DNA of 35,838 nt, taken from contig VGGQ01000008.1 of the NCBI GenBank assembly GCA_016868535.1, positions 1 through 35,838 on the forward strand, given 5' to 3'. The translations under genes were made by a program, and so were the position numbers. Positions 19,538 to 28,301 of the stretch are shown here, one piece after another. The DNA comes from Bacteroidota bacterium. GTDB lineage: Bacteria; Bacteroidota; Bacteroidia; NS11-12g; UBA955. The notes below the pieces were generated by a model that searched no databases, was not told where the DNA came from, and saw nothing but the letters and a program-made list of their open reading frames with translations. Positions within the stretch are counted from its first letter, which is position 1. Every line of letters starts with the position of its first letter.

Positions 19538-20013
19538 GGCAGAACAGGGCGCGGTACAATCACCTTCACAACCTGCAAAATCGTTTCACTGCTATCTGCA
19601 TCTTTCAGCACTTCGGCTTCTATGCCTTTTAGCGGCCCCTATGCAATTTTTACGACATCGCCCTTGCGGAGACTCCCTGTGCTCTCAATGTCCAGATGAT
19701 ATCCTTTTTCAATGAGCTGCTAAATGATTTCTATTTCACGGGTAGAAACCTTCGCATCGGCACCGTTGTATTTGAGATATTATACCACCCCAGGAATCTG
19801 TAACAAAGCATGGCGTTCTGCGGGTTTTGGCCGTAAGAAAATATATCCGTTAAACAAAGGTATTTCCAACCACTTTTTTCGGTTGTTACACAGACGCAGT
19901 TTTTTCACAACTGGCAGATAGTGCTTTAGGTGAAGCCGCTCCAGCACCACCGACACCTTTTTCTCCTGCCGGCTGGCCGTGTAAATTCCCCACCATGTTT
20001 TGTTTTCGTTCAC
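19525..20013 (-). pseudogene. NusG-like (UpxY-type) transcription antiterminator with three in-frame stops
   Basis: MNENKTWWGIYTASRQEKKVSVVLERLHLKHYLPVVKKLRLCNNRKKWLEIPLFNGYIFLRPKPAERHALLQIPGVV*YLKYNGADAKVSTREIEII*QLIEKGYHLDIESTGSLRKGDVVKIA*GPLKGIEAEVLKDADSSETILQVVKVIV. Stops TAA 19782-19780, TAG 19722-19720, TAG 19641-19639. Confidence 0.85.
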
Positions 20014-20150
20014 CAGGGTCTGGGTACGGCTCCGCCCCTTCAGTCACACGGCGTGGCCTCAGGGTTTGGGTTGAAAACCACGCATCTTTAGGTGCTTATA
20101 TCTGCTCCACAGCGATAAAGGATGGGTGCCGTTTTCGCTTATTTTTTTGT

Positions 20151-20427
20151 CTAGAATGCCTCTGGCATAAACGCAATGTAGCGTGTATGCAGTCCGATCA
20201 TTCCCTCCACTTTTTCTACCCACTGGGTCAGGTATGTTTTGTCTATCTGTCCCACAAATACGAGGTCAATAATCTCGCTGTCCATGCCACGGGTAAAATG
20301 CCCTTTGAGGTATATCTTTGTTAGGTTACCCAAGCGGCGTATCACATACTCCACAATCTGGTCTGGCCCCACCATACTTCAGCAGCGGTTTTACCCGAAT
20401 TTTAGATGAAATCAAGGTTTCAATCAC
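20151..20427 (-). pseudogene. ArsR-like/nucleotidyltransferase-domain regulator of a polysaccharide locus, internally deleted
   Basis: N-terminus (V/M)IETLISSKIRVKPLLK joins in another frame to GPDQIVEYVIRRLGNLTKIYLKGHFTRGMDSEIIDLVFVGQIDKTYLTQWVEKVEGMIGLHTRYIAFMPEAF. The middle (wHTH region) is missing. Confidence 0.7.
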
Positions 20428-20436
20428 ATGGTTTTT

Positions 20437-20459
20437 ATTGAGTAGTTTTATTACTCAAT
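20437..20459. promoter_or_regulatory. Operator-like inverted repeat ATTGAGTA-N7-TACTCAAT upstream of the regulator pseudogene
   Basis: Perfect 8-bp arms. TATTTTTG (-7-like, reverse strand) lies at 20471-20464 just upstream and the GTG start at 20427. Confidence 0.55.
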
Positions 20460-20570
20460 AATGCAAAAATAAGGAAAGAAATCGAAATTAAAACCGGATG
20501 TGAATAATTCTGGACATGTATTTGTTTATTGGTTTAACTGTAAATGGTTTATGAAGGGGTGGTGGGTAGC

Positions 20571-20591
20571 ATATCCTAAAAATGATTGACC
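20571..20591 (+). repeat. Interspersed motif ATATCCTAAAAATGATTGACC (possible IS-end-like remnant), copy 2
   Basis: Shares the TCCTRAAAAA core with 18436-18456; preceded by TTTGTTTATTGGTTTA text. Confidence 0.35.
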
Positions 20592-20606
20592 ATTGCCCCT
20601 ACATAG

Positions 20607-20627
20607 CCCATGGTTGTGAACCATGGG
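20607..20627. repeat. Perfect hairpin CCCATGGTT-GTG-AACCATGGG
   Basis: 9-bp perfect stem with 3-nt loop, flanked by TAGCC..GGCTA. Confidence 0.6.
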
Positions 20628-20709
20628 TGGGCTATGAAGCGGAGCGCATTTACCCCTCTCGGAGACAGGATTTTGTGAGCTCAAAATGGCAGTTCTAAAA
20701 TCCGGATTA

Positions 20710-20790
20710 CCTCACCCCTGCCGGCCTTGCCGGCATCCCCTCTCCAGCAGAGCTAGAGAGGGGTAGATTCGGTAAAAAACCGTGGTGAGG
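20710..20790. repeat. REP-like multi-hairpin element, copy 3
   Basis: Outer arms CCTCACC..GGTGAGG; inner GCCGGCCTTGCCGGC, CCCCTCTC..GAGAGGGG, CGGTAAAAAACCG. The start resembles copy 2 (CACCCCTGCCGGC vs TACCCCTGCTGAC). Confidence 0.55.
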
Positions 20791-20894
20791 GAAAAAAGGA
20801 GTACACCTGGTCGGTCTCTACATAACTAAAGCCCGTCGCAAAGACCGATAAGGGAGTGGTTTATTGGAGGATGGCTGGGCATGCGTGGTGCAGC

Positions 20895-20930
20895 CCCTGT
20901 AAAGTCGCACAATTGTGCGACTTTACAGGG
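20895..20930. repeat. 36-bp perfect palindrome CCCTGTAAAGTCGCACAATTGTGCGACTTTACAGGG
   Basis: Both 18-nt arms match exactly, centred on AATT. Confidence 0.9.
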
Positions 20931-21030
20931 CAATCAATGGTTTTAGCTCCGCTTTTTTCGGTACGGGACAAACTATTAAACCATTACAGCCTCAAACCCC
21001 AACTGTCGATTGTTTACTACACGCTATCAA

Positions 21031-22002
21031 CTAGCTTTGCTCCTCTTCATCCACCACACCCATGTTGTTGAACTTATCGATGCGCTGTTTTACGAGTTCG
21101 TCGGTTTTAAGGGTTTTTAAAAACATCATTTCCTTTACAATAGCGGCTTTCACGTTTTTATAGGCCGTCTCCGGATCGTGGTGGGCGCCGCCCAGCGGCT
21201 CCTGGATAATACCGTCAATCAGTTTATTTTTTAGCATGTCTTCAGCGCTGAGTTTCAACGCATCTGCGGCCAGTTCTTTCTTATCCCAGGTACGCCACAA
21301 TATGCTTGAACAACTCTCGGGCGAAATCACACTGTACCAGGTGTACTGCATCATCAGTACCTTATCACCCACACCAATGCCCAATGCACCGCCACTGGCA
21401 CCTTCGCCGATCACAATGCAAACAATAGGCACACTCAGGGTAGCCATCTCAAACAGGTTTTTGGCAATGGCTTCGCCCTGCCCACGCTCTTCGGCTTCCA
21501 GCCCGGGGCTGGCACCGGGAGTATCAATGAAGGTAATTACCGGTTTGTTGAATTTCTCCGCCAGCTTCATCAAACGAAGGGCTTTGCGGTACCCCTCAGG
21601 GTTGGGCATGCCGAAGTTGCGGAACTGCCGCTGCTTGGTGTTGCGGCCCTTCTGCTGACCAATGATCATGTAGGTTTCTCCGTCGATCTGACCAAAACCA
21701 CCCACGATGGCCTTGTCATCCTTCACATGACGGTCGCCGTGCAACTCGATAAAGTTGGTGGCAATATGCTCAATGTAATCCAGGGTATATGGGCGTTCCA
21801 GATGGCGACTGATTTGCACTTTCTGCCAACCGCTCAGGTTGCTGTATTTGACTTTTTGCGCCTCTTTGATTTTGGATTCCAGGTTCTGAATCACATCGGT
21901 CATGTTCAGCTTCCCCTTTTCATGGGTATCCTTTGCCTTGGCCAGCTGCTCGTGCAGCTCGGCAATATCTTTTTCAAAATCAAGCCACAGGGTTGTATAC
22001 AT
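21031..22002 (-). CDS. accA: Acetyl-CoA carboxylase carboxyltransferase subunit alpha
   Basis: [22 protein letters not shown]...[76 protein letters not shown]. Confidence 0.96.
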   Translation of the reverse strand: MYTTLWLDFEKDIAELHEQLAKAKDTHEKGKLNMTDVIQNLESKIKEAQKVKYSNLSGWQKVQISRHLERPYTLDYIEHIATNFIELHGDRHVKDDKAIVGGFGQIDGETYMIIGQQKGRNTKQRQFRNFGMPNPEGYRKALRLMKLAEKFNKPVITFIDTPGASPGLEAEERGQGEAIAKNLFEMATLSVPIVCIVIGEGASGGALGIGVGDKVLMMQYTWYSVISPESCSSILWRTWDKKELAADALKLSAEDMLKNKLIDGIIQEPLGGAHHDPETAYKNVKAAIVKEMMFLKTLKTDELVKQRIDKFNNMGVVDEEEQS

Positions 22003-22109
22003 AGTTGGACGCTAATTAACAATGCAAAGTAAAGCATGCATGATATAAATTCCATATCTGCTTGGGTTTTGTTACGATTATTTCGGGTCCGGATTACTAT
22101 CTTCGCTTC

Positions 22110-22589
22110 ATGAAGCGACTTTTTTGGAACCTAGTGCTTCTTGCGGCCGGTATCTTTGCCTTGTATTACTTCAAAATATGGCCATTCAAAGTGAATGTGG
22201 CCGGTATTGAATATTTAACCGATAAATACTGCGGGAAAAAAGATGCACCCCGTGAAAGCGCCATCTGCGACTGCATCGTGCGCAGTGCCGAGATGGATAT
22301 GAAAAACCGTTTCAACGAAAAAGAATATGCCGAAATACAGGAAGACAGGGCCCGTTCGGCCTATGCCCTGCAAAAAAGCATTCATGCCATCCGGCCGGAT
22401 GTTGACCGCTGCCTGCGTGAACAGGGACAGGAAGCGGCCTGGGATCAGTTTATGAATGACCTGAGCACGCTGGACGAGCCCCTGCTGAAAAAAGCTAAAG
22501 GAGTGCTGGATAGTGGAGCCGTTAAACTCAAAGAGCTATGGAAGAACCACGCGGCAGAGAAGGTGGGGATTGATGAGCGTTACAGGTAG
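22110..22589 (+). CDS. Hypothetical membrane-anchored protein
   Basis: MKRLFWNLVLLAAGIFALYYFKIWPFKVNVAGIEYLTDKYCGKKDAPRESAICDCIVRSAEMDMKNRF: N-terminal TM then a Cys-rich segment; ORF coherent and not overlapped. Confidence 0.7.
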   Translation: MKRLFWNLVLLAAGIFALYYFKIWPFKVNVAGIEYLTDKYCGKKDAPRESAICDCIVRSAEMDMKNRFNEKEYAEIQEDRARSAYALQKSIHAIRPDVDRCLREQGQEAAWDQFMNDLSTLDEPLLKKAKGVLDSGAVKLKELWKNHAAEKVGIDERYR

Positions 22590-22670
22590 GGCCCAGCCGA
22601 GGCTATCGCATCGGATTAATGGTATTTGACCCCTCTTAGGTTAGCCAAATTTTAGACTATACACTTTAAA

Positions 22671-24062
22671 CTAGCCAATGGCTTTCCCCCGCAGCGTAGT
22701 TGTGCTTGCGCTTTCTACCAGCACTTTTACCAGGTTGCCTTTTTGAAAATTCGCTTTTGGAAAAACAGTCACCACATTCTGGTCGTTTCTGCCCATCCAT
22801 TCTTCACTGCTGCGCTTGCTTTCGGACTCCACCAGAACTTCTACCACTTTGCCGATGTATTCCTGGTTCTTGGCTTTGGAAACCTCGTTTTGCAGGGCAA
22901 TAATTTCCTGCAAACGTCGCCCTTTCAGGTCCTCAGGCACATCATCAGTTAATTTTTTTGCGGCAGGGGTTCCTGGTCTTTCGCTGTATTTATACATATA
23001 GCTGAAATCGAAACGCGCCCATTCCATGAGACTAAGGGTGTCCTGATGTTCTTCCTCGGTTTCGCTGCAAAAGCCCGCAATGATATCGCAGCTTATGCCG
23101 CAATCTGGGAGAATATTGCGAATCATGCGCACTTTGTCCATGTACCACTCACGGGTATAATTGCGGCTCATCACATCCAGCACCCGCGAATTACCGCTCT
23201 GGGCAGGTAAATGAATATAGTTGCATACATTCTTGTATTTGGCCATGGTATGCACCACCTTTTCAGTAATGTCGCGCGGGTGGCTGGTGCTGTAGCGTAT
23301 GCGCAGTCCAGGAACGGCAAGTGCTGCCATTCCGAGCAGCTCGGCGAAATCTACGGAACATGCTTTTTCTTCCTCAGTAAGGTTTTTAAATTCTTTTTTG
23401 GGGCCGCCACCAAACCATAAATAGCTGTCTACGTTCTGCCCAAGCAGGATTATTTCCTTGTATCCTGCGGAGGCGAGCTCACGGGCTTCCCGCAATATGC
23501 TTTTCGGATCACGGCTGCGTTCACGGCCCCGGGTGAACGGCACTACACAGAAACTGCACATGTTGTCGCAACCGCGCATAATGCTGATAAACGCAGTTAC
23601 CCCGTTGCTGTTCAGCCTAACGGGATTTAAATCACCATAAGTTTCTTCGCGGCTCAGCAAAACGTTGATGGCCCGTCCACCTTCATCCACTTCGGCCACC
23701 AGTTTGGGCAATTCGCGGTAACTGTCGGGTCCAGCCACCACATCCACCAGCTTCTCTTCCTCAAGCAGCTTGTCTTTCAGACGTTCGGCCATGCAACCCA
23801 AAACCCCAATTATTAAGTCGCGGTTTTGCTTCTTGTTGGCCCTAAGGTGCTTGAGTCTTTCGCGGATGCGCTGCTCGGCATTATCCCGTATTGCACAGGT
23901 ATTCAAGAAAATCACATCGGCATCAAACTCGTTCTTTGTTGTGGCAAAACCATGTTCGCCCATAATGGAGGCTATGATTTCGCTGTCGCTGAAATTCATG
24001 GCACAGCCATAGCTTTCGATATATAGTTTTCTTTCGGCGGTTTCAACGGCAGTTTCGGTCAC
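22671..24062 (-). CDS. miaB: tRNA (N6-isopentenyl adenosine(37)-C2)-methylthiotransferase
   Basis: Radical-SAM CxxxCxxC in [23 protein letters not shown]-terminal [34 protein letters not shown]-terminal TRAM-like segment. Confidence 0.95.
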   Translation of the reverse strand: MTETAVETAERKLYIESYGCAMNFSDSEIIASIMGEHGFATTKNEFDADVIFLNTCAIRDNAEQRIRERLKHLRANKKQNRDLIIGVLGCMAERLKDKLLEEEKLVDVVAGPDSYRELPKLVAEVDEGGRAINVLLSREETYGDLNPVRLNSNGVTAFISIMRGCDNMCSFCVVPFTRGRERSRDPKSILREARELASAGYKEIILLGQNVDSYLWFGGGPKKEFKNLTEEEKACSVDFAELLGMAALAVPGLRIRYSTSHPRDITEKVVHTMAKYKNVCNYIHLPAQSGNSRVLDVMSRNYTREWYMDKVRMIRNILPDCGISCDIIAGFCSETEEEHQDTLSLMEWARFDFSYMYKYSERPGTPAAKKLTDDVPEDLKGRRLQEIIALQNEVSKAKNQEYIGKVVEVLVESESKRSSEEWMGRNDQNVVTVFPKANFQKGNLVKVLVESASTTTLRGKAIG

Positions 24063-24148
24063 AGTGTTGCAAATTTAGTGAATAGATGGTTAGCTTGATT
24101 GGTAAGATGCACCGATATTCCATCGATTTGTGTTAAACTTGCAGTGCT

Positions 24149-25822
24149 TTGAAACGATTATTCTATGGCGGCTTACTTGCTTTTGTTCCTTCGTTAATGT
24201 GGGCACAAAGCAATGATGATAAAGGACAATTCAGCGGTAATCTTTTGCTGAATTATCAAAAATACCTGCGTGACGACAACATTGGCGCCAGCACCAAGGT
24301 TTACCAGGAAAACAGCGCCAGCGTGGATGCATGGCTGTTTATGAATTACCGCATCAAAGGCTACAGTTTCACCGTGCGTTACGACGCGCTGAACAATTCG
24401 CCCCTGCTGAATCCGCAAGGTTCACATACCAACCATGGCATTGGATTCTGGCAGGCATCCAAGCAAATTGACAAACTGAATATTACCGCAGGGTCTTTTT
24501 ACGATCAGCTGGGTTCAGGGATTTTGTTTCGTGCTTACGAACAGCGACAGATAGGCATTGATTATGCCCTGCAGGGCATAAAGCTGGAATATGCATTTAG
24601 CAACAAATGGAAATTAAAAGGTTTTGGCGGTAACCAGAAAGGCTATTTGGATAACCGCTTTGGGTTCAGCAAACAGGTTGTTGCAGGTGCAAACCTGGAA
24701 GGAAACATTAACCTGGGAACAGATGGAAAATATGGCACTCTGCAAGTGGGCAGCAGTGCCCTTAACAGAACTCTTGACCGAAGCACCGTAGACGGGCTTG
24801 TGGCAGAAATCAACACCTACGAGCTGGATAAAAGATTCATTCCAAAATACAATGTGTATGGGTTTAATGGTTATTTCTCATATAACCGGGGAAACCTCAC
24901 CTGGAATGCAGAGGTAAACTATAAAACGCCGGAAGCTATCCGTGATATGGGGAATAAGCTGTTTTTATCCGCCGGTAAGGTATATTACTCTTCGCTGAGC
25001 TGGGGTAAAAGCGGCATGAAATGGGGAAAGCAAAAAGCCAGTTTCGGGTTGAACCTGCAAGCGCGTCACGTAGACAAATTCCCGCTGAGAATTACTCCCA
25101 ACGAGCAACTGCTGAATGGTGTAATGTCTTACCTGCCTTCCATGACAAGACAAAATACCTACCGTTTGTTGGCACGCTACAACGCCCCTGCGCAGGAATT
25201 GGGTGAAAACGGCATACAGGGTGAACTGGATATAAAACCGCGCAAAGGAACGCAAATCACACTTAACGGTAGTTATGTAAAATCACTTGAAAGCAATGGT
25301 AAAAACAACCAGGCGATTGTGCTGTTCAGAGAATATTACGGAGAGGTGATTCAAACTCTCAGCAAAAAGACCAAACTCAAGCTGGGTATGCAAAGTGTTC
25401 GCTATAATCAGGCGCGTTATGAGCAGGAAAACGGCTATGATGATGTTTATACCCTCACGCCCTTTGGGGAACTGACACTCAAATTGCCCAAGCAACGCAG
25501 TCTGCGCCTGGAATCACAATACCTTCACACCGAAAAAGACCAGGGCTCTTTTGCCAACCTGGTGGCTGAGTTTTACTTGAATCAGGTTTTGTACGTGGGG
25601 GCCGGCGACATGGTAAATATTGAACCGCACCGCTACGGCAACATGGTTATAGTCGACAATGTGCTGCACTATCCCATGATTTATATGGGCTACACCAAGG
25701 GAAACAGTGTATATACCATCGGCTATCTCAAACAGCAACAGGGGGTAAACTGCTCAGGCGGAATATGCCGTCTGGAGCCGGCCTTTAGTGGTGTGCGCTT
25801 TACAGTAAGTTCAAACTTCTAA
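24149..25822 (+). CDS. DUF6029 family outer-membrane protein (TTG start)
   Basis: Signal peptide; LRDDNIGASTKVYQENSASVDAWLFMNYRIKGYSFTVRYDALNNSPLLNPQGSHTNHGIGFWQASKQIDKLNITAGSFYDQLGSGILFRAYEQR. Confidence 0.72.
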   Translation: MKRLFYGGLLAFVPSLMWAQSNDDKGQFSGNLLLNYQKYLRDDNIGASTKVYQENSASVDAWLFMNYRIKGYSFTVRYDALNNSPLLNPQGSHTNHGIGFWQASKQIDKLNITAGSFYDQLGSGILFRAYEQRQIGIDYALQGIKLEYAFSNKWKLKGFGGNQKGYLDNRFGFSKQVVAGANLEGNINLGTDGKYGTLQVGSSALNRTLDRSTVDGLVAEINTYELDKRFIPKYNVYGFNGYFSYNRGNLTWNAEVNYKTPEAIRDMGNKLFLSAGKVYYSSLSWGKSGMKWGKQKASFGLNLQARHVDKFPLRITPNEQLLNGVMSYLPSMTRQNTYRLLARYNAPAQELGENGIQGELDIKPRKGTQITLNGSYVKSLESNGKNNQAIVLFREYYGEVIQTLSKKTKLKLGMQSVRYNQARYEQENGYDDVYTLTPFGELTLKLPKQRSLRLESQYLHTEKDQGSFANLVAEFYLNQVLYVGAGDMVNIEPHRYGNMVIVDNVLHYPMIYMGYTKGNSVYTIGYLKQQQGVNCSGGICRLEPAFSGVRFTVSSNF

Positions 25823-25823
25823 A

Positions 25824-26042
25824 TCAAATATCCCAGACGTGGGAACGACCTTCCTGCTGATACCGGCGAATGTTTAACCAGAAAACGGCAATCAGATAGA
25901 ATATTACCGGCGAACCCAAGGTAAGGCATGAGGTGTAAATAAAATACAGCCGGATTCTTCCGGTAGAGATGCCAAGTTTTTGGCCCACAGCCTCACACAC
26001 ACCAAAAGCACGCTTTTCTATGGCATATTTTAACCAGCTCAC
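25824..26042 (-). CDS. PspC domain-containing protein
   Basis: AFGVCEAVGQKLGISTGRIRLYFIYTSCLTLGSPVIFYLIAVFWL matches PspC layout. Confidence 0.8.
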   Translation of the reverse strand: MSWLKYAIEKRAFGVCEAVGQKLGISTGRIRLYFIYTSCLTLGSPVIFYLIAVFWLNIRRYQQEGRSHVWDI

Positions 26043-26242
26043 TGTACAAAGTTAAGGAAGATTGATAAATTGTGGGTTAATGGTCTAATGGTTTATTTGT
26101 ATATAGCAAATTCTAATCGACATTAGGGTAGCGGAGCACATTGTGTTTGGGGTTGTACATGATGCTACCTGTCCGGGTTCTGGCAGCAAGGAGCAGTGAT
26201 ACCGACACCCTTGCTTTTATTAATTATTTCATTATTTAATTA

Positions 26243-26286
26243 AACCCTTTTTTAGGACGGTACAGCCTAATAAACAAATAAACCCA
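26243..26286 (-). repeat. Interspersed AT-rich repeat with possible IS-end-like core, copy 3
   Basis: Reverse complement reads GGGTTTATTTGTTTATTAGGCTGTACCGTCCTAAAAAAGGGTTT, resembling 18405-18453 GGTTTATTTGTTTA...ATGTCCCGTCCTGAAAAAGGTTT. Confidence 0.45.
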
Positions 26287-26352
26287 TAAACGATTTCTTC
26301 ATAAAAACGAACACCCTTATTCAGGCATGGACAAACTGTGGACTTTACGCTG

Positions 26353-27402
26353 TCAACTGGTTACATAGTGTTGTCTGTAATAATGCTGATACGCTCCGCT
26401 GGTAACATGATCCAGCCATTCCTGATTGGCAAGATACCAGTCTATGGTTTTTTCAAATCCTTCCGCAAATGCCACGCTGGGGGCCCAGCCAAGTTCATTC
26501 ATCAGTTTTGATGCGTCTATCGCATAACGGAAATCGTGTCCGGCACGGTCGGTAACATAGGTTATCAGTTTTTCGCTTTCACCTTCGGAACGCCCCATTT
26601 TGCGGTCCATAATACCACACAGGGTTTTCACCAAGTCAATGTTTTTCCATTCGTTGTTACCTCCAATGTTGTAGGTTTCGCCGTTGCGCCCCTTGTGAAA
26701 AATCACATCAATGGCCCGGGCGTGGTCCTCCACATACAGCCAGTCACGTATGTTTTCACCTTTACCGTACACGGGAAGGGGTTTATTATGGCGAATATTG
26801 TTAATCATCAGAGGAATTAGTTTTTCGGGGAAATGGTGGCTGCCGTAGTTGTTGCTACAATTGCTGATGACTACCGGCATTTTATAGGTTTCATGGTATG
26901 TGCGCACAAAATGGTCGCTGCCGGCCTTGCTGGCGCTGTAGGGGCTGTTGGGGCTATACGGTGTGGTTTCTGTGAATTTTCCTTCATCGCCCAGCGTTCC
27001 ATAAACTTCATCGGTACTCACATGGTAAAAACGCCCGATTTGCATATCGCCATGCTGTTTGAAAGCATTCAGCAGATTCACAGTTCCCACCACATTGGTC
27101 ATCACAAAATCGATGGGATTGCTGATGCTGCGATCCACGTGGCTTTCTGCGGCAAGGTGCACAACTCCAAAAGGCTTGTACTTTTCAAAAATCGCCTGAA
27201 TAGCCTCTGCATCGCGGATATCTGCTTTTTCAAACCGGTAGTTTGATTTTTCTGAAATGTCTTTCAGGTTTTCCAGGTTGCCGGCATAAGTAAGCACATC
27301 CAGGTTGATGATACTATATTCGGGGTGTTGGTTCACAAACAGGCGTACCACATGGCTGCCTATGAACCCGGCACCGCCGGTGATGATTAAGTTTTTACTC
27401 AT
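26353..27402 (-). CDS. rfbB: dTDP-glucose 4,6-dehydratase
   Basis: NLIITGGAGFIGSHVVRLFV...HVSTDEVYGTLGDEGKFTETTPYSPNSPYSASKAGSDHFVRTYHETYKMPVVISNCSNNYGSHHFPEKLIPLMI. Confidence 0.95.
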   Translation of the reverse strand: MSKNLIITGGAGFIGSHVVRLFVNQHPEYSIINLDVLTYAGNLENLKDISEKSNYRFEKADIRDAEAIQAIFEKYKPFGVVHLAAESHVDRSISNPIDFVMTNVVGTVNLLNAFKQHGDMQIGRFYHVSTDEVYGTLGDEGKFTETTPYSPNSPYSASKAGSDHFVRTYHETYKMPVVISNCSNNYGSHHFPEKLIPLMINNIRHNKPLPVYGKGENIRDWLYVEDHARAIDVIFHKGRNGETYNIGGNNEWKNIDLVKTLCGIMDRKMGRSEGESEKLITYVTDRAGHDFRYAIDASKLMNELGWAPSVAFAEGFEKTIDWYLANQEWLDHVTSGAYQHYYRQHYVTS

Positions 27403-28301
27403 GGTTTTGTTACAGATAGTTCGGTTATTTTTATGATCAGCGGGGAATAGGGTTTCACCAGATTCATGTAGCCCTGATCTCCGTAGCCATAATCGCTGGT
27501 TACCAGAAAAACCCCGGTTTCCCCTTCGGCCAAATATTGCAGCGCCTGATCAAACGCCGCAAGGTTATATTTGCCTTTGCCAATTTCCATCAGGTATTTT
27601 TTGCCTGTAGGTGCCGAATTGATGAGTAAATGCCCGTCAAGCGTTTCAACCTCGGTATGAAAGCTTGCCACATTGCCTTCTGTTAAGCGGGGTTGATTGG
27701 TTTTGTTCTCAATGAAATACTTGATAAACTTAGTTGAATCAAGCACCCAGTCTTTCGATATTTTGGCCGCATAGGCATCGATTTCTTTGTTTTCTTTTTG
27801 CAGCCTATCCATAAAACGGCGGTTCTGATAGCCTGAATACTGCTCGTCGTTCATTACTTTGATAATGCGAATAATAAATTTTGCGTTCTTACCCGAAGGC
27901 AAATTCATGATCTTCAGGTTACCACTAATGCGTTGTTTTAATGAATCGGTGGGTATCAGCACTTCCACCACTGAGCCGGGTGCACCATTTTGCATGGCGT
28001 CTTCCAGTTCGTTGCGGGGCTCTACGGGATACATCATGTGATGTTCCACACCTGGTTTGGCCAGATTAACGAGGGTGTCACCCTCGGGGCCTTCTAGCAC
28101 ATACTGAAATACAATGTGGTAGCCCGCTCCGGGCATTTTATCCCATTTTTTACCTTCCACTACCCTAAAATAACCGCCGCGTGTTGTTTTCTCCCAACCT
28201 CCCAGCCAGATGCTTAAGGGTTTGCGCAGAAAAAAAGCCAGCGAAGCCAGTATCAACAATGCGAGTGTTAAGGTTAGCCAGTGTTTTTTTATGAAATTCA
28301 T
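27399..28301 (-). CDS. FKBP-type peptidyl-prolyl cis-trans isomerase-like protein (GldI-like layout)
   Basis: N-terminal TM/signal anchor; two FKBP-like segments, the second HTEVETLDGHLLINSAPTGKKYLMEIGKGKYNLAAFDQALQYLAEGETGVFLVTSDYGYGDQG. Confidence 0.75.
   Translation of the reverse strand: MNFIKKHWLTLTLALLILASLAFFLRKPLSIWLGGWEKTTRGGYFRVVEGKKWDKMPGAGYHIVFQYVLEGPEGDTLVNLAKPGVEHHMMYPVEPRNELEDAMQNGAPGSVVEVLIPTDSLKQRISGNLKIMNLPSGKNAKFIIRIIKVMNDEQYSGYQNRRFMDRLQKENKEIDAYAAKISKDWVLDSTKFIKYFIENKTNQPRLTEGNVASFHTEVETLDGHLLINSAPTGKKYLMEIGKGKYNLAAFDQALQYLAEGETGVFLVTSDYGYGDQGYMNLVKPYSPLIIKITELSVTKP

Noticed and set aside
20895-20930. Rho-independent terminator for accA
   Set aside because: Stem is long and perfect but has no loop and no adjacent T-run; about 100 nt past the accA stop. 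Better kept as a palindromic repeat of unknown role.
20500-21030. CRISPR array
   Set aside because: Repeats here are palindromes of different sequence with no regular spacing or shared direct repeat.
26043-26352. Hidden small gene or ncRNA in the PspC-rfbB intergenic region
   Set aside because: No coherent ORF or clear conserved structure beyond the AT-rich repeat at 26243-26286; cannot be supported without comparative data.
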